A DNA stretch of 38,146 nucleotides from an uncultured Planctomycetota bacterium (lineage in GTDB: Bacteria > Planctomycetota > Planctomycetia > Pirellulales > Thermoguttaceae): assembly GCA_900317365.1 (NCBI GenBank), contig ONGM01000263.1:1-38146 (forward strand), written 5' to 3'. The notes below the pieces were generated by a model, which saw only the letters and a program-made list of their open reading frames with translations, ran no database searches and had not been told where the DNA came from. Within the stretch, counting starts at the first letter, position 1, and each line of letters opens with the position of its first letter. The position numbers were made by a program, and so were the translations under genes. This document shows positions 33,010-38,146 of the stretch, piece by piece.

Positions 33010-33954
33010 CTAGCGAGCGCCGCGTTCGAATGCGAGCGTAACGACGGTCTTATTGCGGTTTTCGCGCAAGCCGACGTATTGCGCGACCGCCGCAAGATTC
33101 GCGCCGGTTGAGACGCTGGCGACGATTCCTTCCGTTTTCATGAGGAGTCGTCGCCATTCTTTCGCCTCGTTCGTTGAGACGCAGGCTATTCGAGTCGGAA
33201 GGTTGCGGTCGAAGAATTTGGGAACGAAACCGGCGCCGAGTCCGACGATCCCGTGCAAGCCGCTTGCGCCTTTCGTTAGGGTCGGCGACTCCGACGGTTC
33301 AACGGCGATGAAATCGGCGTTCGGATTCATACGTTTCAAATATCGCGCGACGCCGGTAAAGGAGCTTCCGGACCCGACTCCGGCGACGAACGCGTCGACG
33401 TCGCCGTCGAGCGCGCGCCAAATTTCCGGTCCGGTCGTCATTTCGTGTACGGCGACTGCCGCTGGATTGTCGAACAGGTTCGGACGCCAGTACGCGGACG
33501 AGTCGCCGCCGATTTTTTCTAATTCTTTTGCGCGCGCAATAGCGGCGTTCATTCCGCCGCGCGTCGGCGTTAGTTCGACGCGAGCGCCGAGTTCTTCGAG
33601 GCGTTTGACCTTAGAGCCGTTGAAATCTTCCGGCGCGACGATCGTGAGAGGGAATTGGCGCGACGCCGCGAGGCACGCCAACGCGAACGCTTCCGCGCCG
33701 CGCGTCGCTTCGACAACTTTCGTCGACGGGGTAATCAAGCCGAGTTCGCGCGCGGATTCGTACATAGCGACGACCGCGCGATCTTTAATCGAACCGGAAG
33801 GACCGAGCGTTTCCAGTTTCAGAAAAACGCGCGCTTCGACGTCGGCAAAAAGAGAACGAAGTTCGACGAGGGGCGTGTTAAACGCGGCGTCGAAGATCGA
33901 TCTTGCGGGGTTCTCGCCGCTTCTTTGCGGCGACGACGAACTTGTCTTTGCCAT
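33010..33954 (-). CDS. Cysteine-synthase-fold PLP-dependent protein with altered loops
   Basis: The 314-residue protein has the fold type II pattern of CysK/CysM: NTPLVEL, the PLP lysine K57 in PSGSIKDR, and the C-terminal run EPSESPTLTKGASGLHGIVGLGAGFVP. Two conserved loops differ. The substrate-binding TSGNTG loop is TRGAEA (84-89), and the phosphate-binding GTGGT loop is GSGSS (194-198). PLP could still bind through K57, but O-acetylserine sulfhydrylase activity is doubtful. It might use another substrate or have a non-catalytic role. No cysE or sulfate-assimilation gene is near. It is a single gene on the minus strand, convergent with SHD1 paralogue 2. Confidence 0.78.
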   Translation of the reverse strand: MAKTSSSSPQRSGENPARSIFDAAFNTPLVELRSLFADVEARVFLKLETLGPSGSIKDRAVVAMYESARELGLITPSTKVVEATRGAEAFALACLAASRQFPLTIVAPEDFNGSKVKRLEELGARVELTPTRGGMNAAIARAKELEKIGGDSSAYWRPNLFDNPAAVAVHEMTTGPEIWRALDGDVDAFVAGVGSGSSFTGVARYLKRMNPNADFIAVEPSESPTLTKGASGLHGIVGLGAGFVPKFFDRNLPTRIACVSTNEAKEWRRLLMKTEGIVASVSTGANLAAVAQYVGLRENRNKTVVTLAFERGAR

Positions 33955-34018
33955 AGTTTTCTCACCGTTTTTTTACCGGTTCGACGCGTCGCCGACGCGT
34001 TGCGGTTCTAAATTGGAA

Positions 34019-34885
34019 TTAACACGCCTTGAAAATCAGGCTCCAGTCGAGAAGAATTCCTAATAGCGCGTGCTGCCCCCAGCCTGAAAAGATCGAACGC
34101 GTGCGATAAACGAAAAAGCCCCAGAGAAGCCCGCCTGCAACGCATCCGAGCGTTTCTGAAATCGGGTGTCCGTAATGGAGCATCGTTGAGGCGAGGACTT
34201 GAATCGTTACGGCGGGTACGGGTCCGCAGGAATCCGCGAGTCCAAGTTGAAGAAAGCCTCGGAACATGAATTCCCACGCTAAATAGTAAAGCGCGAGGTA
34301 CATAATCGAGTGGGCGACTAGCGCGCCGTAGGACGCGCCGGCCAACGGATTGAAAGGGTAGACGTCGTAAAAACTCTTCGTTTCGCCGCTTAGCCAGCCC
34401 ATAACGACAAAGATCGGCGTGAAAGAAAGGAACGTGACGAGCGTTCGCTTGAGCGAACCGAGTCGCAAACCGTAGTCGGCGAGCTTCTCTTTAAAGACGA
34501 ATTTTACGATCAACGCCGGGCACACGCCCATGAGGAGAAAGGCGCCCCAGAGTTTGCGCGCGTTCCACAGGAACTGCAAGACGCCGAATTGAAGGGAGCC
34601 GTCGAGCGGGCGGACGGTTTCCGCGTCGGAGCCGGCGAAATTCACGGCGAGAAGGTTGGCGCCTGTCTCGGAATCGGCGAACGGAGGCGCCGGAGGAATG
34701 TATTTCCAAAGCGTTAGCGCCAGCGCGGAGTAGAGAAGAATGACCGCCGGTTTGAAACTCTTTTGCGAATAGAACTCAACGAGAAAGTTCCAGGCGGATT
34801 GAATCGGTTTGACGTCGTAAATTTTGGACGCGAAGTCGACGGAATTTTCTGCGGAATTTTCCGCCCGATTGGTCTGAAATAGCAT
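34019..34885 (-). CDS. CPBP-family intramembrane protein (protease-like)
   Basis: The 288-residue membrane protein shows about seven hydrophobic helices. The C-terminal half carries the CPBP/Abi motifs: E205-F-M-F-R209-G (motif 1, normally EExxxR, here with one Glu only) and a His motif with H237 and H240 in TMLHYGHP. Family members are intramembrane metalloproteases such as eukaryotic Rce1, and bacterial ones process or protect against peptides. The missing second Glu makes full activity uncertain. ATG at 34885 is used. A TTG at 34900 would add five residues. No Shine-Dalgarno sequence is visible for either. Neighbours do not suggest a substrate. Confidence 0.78.
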   Translation of the reverse strand: MLFQTNRAENSAENSVDFASKIYDVKPIQSAWNFLVEFYSQKSFKPAVILLYSALALTLWKYIPPAPPFADSETGANLLAVNFAGSDAETVRPLDGSLQFGVLQFLWNARKLWGAFLLMGVCPALIVKFVFKEKLADYGLRLGSLKRTLVTFLSFTPIFVVMGWLSGETKSFYDVYPFNPLAGASYGALVAHSIMYLALYYLAWEFMFRGFLQLGLADSCGPVPAVTIQVLASTMLHYGHPISETLGCVAGGLLWGFFVYRTRSIFSGWGQHALLGILLDWSLIFKAC

Positions 34886-34943
34886 AGGACTCGCCGACAA
34901 GAGGAGAGAAAAGCCGATAAAATAGGAGCGTTTTTGCGCGACG

Positions 34944-34987
34944 ACGCGGCGTAGGGCGCCTCAACGAAAAAAGGCGCTACGCCGCGT
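34944..34987 (-). terminator. Long hairpin between the CPBP and zinc-ribbon genes
   Basis: An imperfect 16-bp stem (34944-34961 with 34972-34987, two-base bulge) lies 22 bases after the zinc-ribbon stop on the minus strand. The T run falls in the loop, not after the stem, so it may act as a terminator only weakly. Confidence 0.45.
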
Positions 34988-35009
34988 TAGAACGTCGAAA
35001 CCTGTGGGG

Positions 35010-35342
35010 CTAATTCGCCCACTTACCGCATTTCACGCAGTACTCTTTCTTTTGACCGAAGCCGCAACTACTGCAAATGCGTGCGTTATAGTAGTTGTTT
35101 CCGACCCATTTGCCGCACTTTACGCAATTGTCTTTCTTTTGACCGAATCCGCACGAAGAGCATAGACCGGCGGGGAAAGAGGAGCTACCGACCCATTTGC
35201 CGCATTTCACGCAATAGTCTTGTCGTTGTCCGAATCCGCACGAATTACAGAGTTTGCCGTAATATCGCGGAGCTGCGGCGTTTGCGGAGGCGACTGCGAT
35301 AATGAGTAGCGCTACGGCGAGCGCGATCGACTTTTTAAGCAT
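35010..35342 (-). CDS. Small exported protein with three zinc-ribbon repeats
   Basis: The 110-residue product has a signal peptide (1-23, ending ASANAAA) and then only three near-identical repeats of 29 residues. Each repeat has two CxxC knuckles 8 residues apart: C32/C35 with C44/C47, C61/C64 with C73/C76, and C90/C93 with C102/C105. Each reads CxxCGFGQ-K-x3-CVKCGKW. Twelve conserved cysteines with this spacing are expected to bind one zinc per repeat, or to form disulfides outside the cytoplasm. AAAGGAG lies 7 bases before the ATG. A TATAAT at plus 35419-35414 may be its -10 box. The function is unknown, and I know of no named family for a secreted triple ribbon like this. Confidence 0.85.
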   Translation of the reverse strand: MLKKSIALAVALLIIAVASANAAAPRYYGKLCNSCGFGQRQDYCVKCGKWVGSSSFPAGLCSSCGFGQKKDNCVKCGKWVGNNYYNARICSSCGFGQKKEYCVKCGKWAN

Positions 35343-35690
35343 GGCGAACTCCTTTCTCTTATTCTTGTTGAATAGACGCGAGCGCGGCGCAGTCGAAGGC
35401 GTCGTGCGTCAGTATTATAGTCATTCTTTTTATTTGCCGGTAGACGTCCAAGAAAACTTTTTCGTTATCCGGAACAAATCGACCGCCGAAAAGCCGGCAT
35501 TTTTAATTCCCTCTAACAAAGTATGTTTTAACAAATAAGTCTTTTCTAACTTGACAAATCTCGGCGCGGCGCTAAAACTGTTTTGATAGACTCGTCTAAC
35601 ATTTGTCAGCGACGTTAAGACGGTTGAAATTTTAGCTGGCTTTTTGAAGACGCGCCGAACGATCGTGTCGTCAATCGAAAGGTAATGGAA
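35343..35690. other. Divergent intergenic region before the surface protein
   Basis: The 348-base AT-rich gap between the zinc-ribbon gene (minus) and the beta-helix gene (plus) contains no gene. It holds the promoter at 35551-35578 (plus) and a possible -10 box at 35414-35419 for the minus gene. Confidence 0.55.
35551..35578 (+). promoter_or_regulatory. Candidate promoter of the surface beta-helix gene
   Basis: A perfect TTGACA (35551-35556), 16-base spacer and TAAAAC (35573-35578), about 110 bases before the ATG at 35691. Confidence 0.5.
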
Positions 35691-38146
35691 ATGAAGGATA
35701 ATAAATCAAACTTGCGCAAGGTTTTCGCCATTCTGACGAAAACGTCCAAGCGTTCGCAATCGAACGGTCGCGTTCTAAAATTGGAGTCGCTCGAGAATCG
35801 AGAGTTGCTCTCCGCGTCGACTTTGCAAGACGCGCTGACGACCGAGGAGTTAGTTTCTTCTAAAGCTATTGTCGCTTCCGCAGAGAACGCCGCGGCGCCG
35901 ATCGATCTTTCCGGCGCGGATCTCGACGCGGACTGGATCGTCGATTCTAACCTTGACGACGGTTCGGAAGGCACGTTGCGATACGCGTTAGAGCGCGCGC
36001 AATCCGGCGACAAGATCGTCTTCGCCGATTCTCTCAAAGGCGCGACGATTACGCTCGTCGGCGGTCAGTTGTCCGCGACGAAATCGGTTGCGATCGACGC
36101 TTCGAGTCTTTACGACGCTGAGAACGACGCGCCGGGTCTGACGATCGACGCGAATCAGAGCGGGCGTATTTTCCATTTTTCCGGTTCGCAATCAAACGTC
36201 GAACTCGTCGGCTTGAACTTAACCGGCGGTTCCGTCGACGGCGCAGGGGGCGCGATTTACGCCGCGTCGGTGAATCTGACCGTTGCGAATAGCGTATTCG
36301 AGGGCAACGCCGCGACGGGAACGGGCGGCGCGATACGATCCGCGAAGGGAGCGTTGACGCTTTCCAACGTCGCCTTTACGTCGAACGCTTCGACGAGTTC
36401 AGGGGGCGTAATCTCGGCGAACGGCGGAATTTTGACGATCAACGACTCCGCTTTTGTCGGCAACGTGGCGACGAATTCCGGCGGGGTCATTTATCTTTCC
36501 TCTGAGACGGCGGTTGTTTCCGGAGCGACGTTTACCGGGAACGAAACGGAGAAATTAGGCGGCGTAATCGCGGCGACGAACGATTCTTCCGTAACGGTCG
36601 ACGGATCGACGTTCAGCGGCAACACGGCGATTTCCGGCGGGGCGATCTACCAGACCGGCGGTTCTTTGGCGATTACGAACGGCGTTTTGACCGAGAATAG
36701 TAGTAGATCGTACGGCGGCGCGGCGTATCTTAAAGGCGTCGGCGAGGCGACGATTACGAGTTCGACGATAACGAAGAACACGACGTCGAGCTTTGGCGGA
36801 GCGATCGCCGCGACGGGCAATACGAACATAACGTCGACCGACGCCGCTTTTTCCGAGAACAACGCGTCGATCGGCGGCGCGTTCTATCAAGTCGGCGGAT
36901 CGCTCGCGCTAACGGACGGCGCGGTTTCAGAGAACGGCGCAAAGACGTCAGGCGGGGCGATTTATCAAGCGAACGCTCAAGCGTTGACGATTTCCGGCGC
37001 GACTTTTGCCGATAATACGGCGGTCGGCAACGGCGGCGCGATCTACGTCGTCGGGTCGACGGTAACGATCCAAAGCTCGGAAAATTCCGCAGTTTCATTC
37101 ACAGGCAACGCGTCGCAGAAATTTGGCGGCGCGATCTACGCGTCGAAGGTGAACTCTTTAACTTTGACCGGCGGGCAGTATCTTAACAACGAGGCTTACG
37201 CGGGCGGCGCTCTTTACGGCGGCTCTGTCGCGGCGTCGGTCGTCGGGGGCGAGTTTAACGCGAACAGAGCGACGCAGAACGGCGGCGCTTTCTTCTTGAC
37301 GGAAAGTCAGGGGGACGTTTCCGGCGCGTCGTTCGAATCGAATACGGCGTCGGCGAACGGCGGCGCGGTGTATTCGATCACCGGCGGGCTGACCGTTTCA
37401 GACGGAACGACGTTTACCAGTAACACGTCGACCGGGTTAGGGGGCGCGGTTTATCAAAACGGCGGCGCTTTGACGGTCGATTCGACGGTCTTTACCGCGA
37501 ACGCGACGGACGCGAACGGCGGCGCGATTTACCAGACGAAAGTCGAATCGAATATTTCAGGCGTTGAATTTATCGGGAATAGCGCGGACGTAGGCGCTGC
37601 GGCGTACGTCGGCGCGGGGACGGCGAACGTATCGTCGACGCAATTCGTGGGCAATACGGCGACGGGCAAGGGCGCGGGTCTCTTTGCTTCCGGCGCGACG
37701 GTCGTCGCAGAGAACGCGCTTTTCGCAGAAAACGCCGCGCCCAACGGCGCCGCTCTCTTCGTCGGAAACGCCTCGAATCTGACGATTGCGAACGCCACGC
37801 TCGCCAACAACTCCGGCGTCAGCGTCGTCAGACTGAACTCGTCGACCGGCGCGATTAAGAATAGCGTCGTCGCGCTTAACGACGGGACGGAATTCGTTTT
37901 TAGCGGCGGCGAATTGAACGCGTTCAATACGCTTTCGAGTTTTGACGGCTGGACGAGCGGCGCCAATAACGTGTCGTACGACGCCGAAGCGCCCCTTTTT
38001 GTCGAAGGCGGATACGAGCTCGCGGACGATTCTCAGGCGATCGACCTCGGCGACAACGCGTACGTAACGAGCGAATTTGATCTCGCCGGCGCCGCGCGAA
38101 TCGTGAACGACGTCGTCGACCTCGGCGCGTACGAGAATCAGAAGAA
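35691..38146 (+). CDS. Large surface beta-helix protein with GGAI/FxxN repeats, 3' end outside the window
   Basis: The frame is open from the ATG at 35691 (AAAGG 8 bases upstream; an ATG at 35685 is also in frame) to the end of the window, giving 818 residues so far. The N-terminus is basic and carries the tag LESLENRELLSAS, a LEPR-XLL type signal of planctomycete surface proteins. A segment DGSEGTLRYALERAQSGDKIVF, typical before right-handed beta-helices, leads into about 20 repeats of 22-30 residues alternating GGAIY/GGAVY/GGVI with FxxN (FEGN, FTGN, FSGN, FTAN). This is the repeat grammar of chlamydial polymorphic membrane proteins. The last residues read VDLGAYE, a common close of such domains, so further modules may follow. 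Probably an adhesin or structural surface protein. Confidence 0.85.
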   Translation, partial: MKDNKSNLRKVFAILTKTSKRSQSNGRVLKLESLENRELLSASTLQDALTTEELVSSKAIVASAENAAAPIDLSGADLDADWIVDSNLDDGSEGTLRYALERAQSGDKIVFADSLKGATITLVGGQLSATKSVAIDASSLYDAENDAPGLTIDANQSGRIFHFSGSQSNVELVGLNLTGGSVDGAGGAIYAASVNLTVANSVFEGNAATGTGGAIRSAKGALTLSNVAFTSNASTSSGGVISANGGILTINDSAFVGNVATNSGGVIYLSSETAVVSGATFTGNETEKLGGVIAATNDSSVTVDGSTFSGNTAISGGAIYQTGGSLAITNGVLTENSSRSYGGAAYLKGVGEATITSSTITKNTTSSFGGAIAATGNTNITSTDAAFSENNASIGGAFYQVGGSLALTDGAVSENGAKTSGGAIYQANAQALTISGATFADNTAVGNGGAIYVVGSTVTIQSSENSAVSFTGNASQKFGGAIYASKVNSLTLTGGQYLNNEAYAGGALYGGSVAASVVGGEFNANRATQNGGAFFLTESQGDVSGASFESNTASANGGAVYSITGGLTVSDGTTFTSNTSTGLGGAVYQNGGALTVDSTVFTANATDANGGAIYQTKVESNISGVEFIGNSADVGAAAYVGAGTANVSSTQFVGNTATGKGAGLFASGATVVAENALFAENAAPNGAALFVGNASNLTIANATLANNSGVSVVRLNSSTGAIKNSVVALNDGTEFVFSGGELNAFNTLSSFDGWTSGANNVSYDAEAPLFVEGGYELADDSQAIDLGDNAYVTSEFDLAGAARIVNDVVDLGAYENQK

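Overview
The window looks like a chromosomal piece of a planctomycete (PVC group). This rests on markers seen in the sequence: two secreted proteins carrying N-terminal LEER-RLL / LENRELL tags of the LEPR-XLL kind, two SHD1-domain proteins, many Tat-exported Gfo/Idh/MocA oxidoreductases, and a beta-helix surface protein with GGAI/FxxN repeats. Sialidase-type exported enzymes suggest life on host or algal glycans. That habitat is inference.

Layout. 1-2147: an incomplete AT-rich gene of unknown function, then a GT4 glycosyltransferase. 2226-3241: rpmI-rplT with promoter and terminator. 6408-3322 (minus): promoter, Tat-exported Gfo/Idh oxidoreductase, GH33 sialidase, terminator. 6477-7399: a HisN-type phosphatase. 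7422-10353: tandemly duplicated Gfo/Idh genes with promoter and terminator. 10408-13046: a GalT-family nucleotidyltransferase and an MFS transporter. 13229-16192: an accessory island with a planctomycete HINT protein whose C-terminal payload is only about 11 residues, an AT-rich ankyrin-repeat gene, and about 1.1 kb of broken sequence including a frameshifted copy of part of the HINT gene. 16193-16765: an unknown small protein. 20252-16884 (minus): dus, fabH and gmd. 20472-24055: promoter, DRE-TIM aldolase-like gene, hisS, ispH, terminator. 27698-24064 (minus): a second Tat-Gfo/Idh plus exported beta-propeller pair, with a perfect 19-bp palindrome over its -10 box. 27866-32960: two tandem SHD1/WD40-like exported paralogues. 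33954-33010 (minus): a cysteine-synthase-fold protein with altered active-site loops. 34885-34019 (minus): a CPBP-family membrane protein. 35342-35010 (minus): a small exported protein with three zinc-ribbon repeats. 35691-38146: the start of a large surface beta-helix protein that runs off the window.

The housekeeping genes (rpmI, rplT, hisS, ispH, fabH, dus, gmd) are ordinary. The less ordinary material is the HINT/ankyrin island, the two look-alike operons that join an exported oxidoreductase to an exported beta-propeller enzyme, the triple zinc-ribbon protein, the SHD1 pair and the divergent PLP-fold protein. I see no tRNA, rRNA, CRISPR array or intact insertion sequence.
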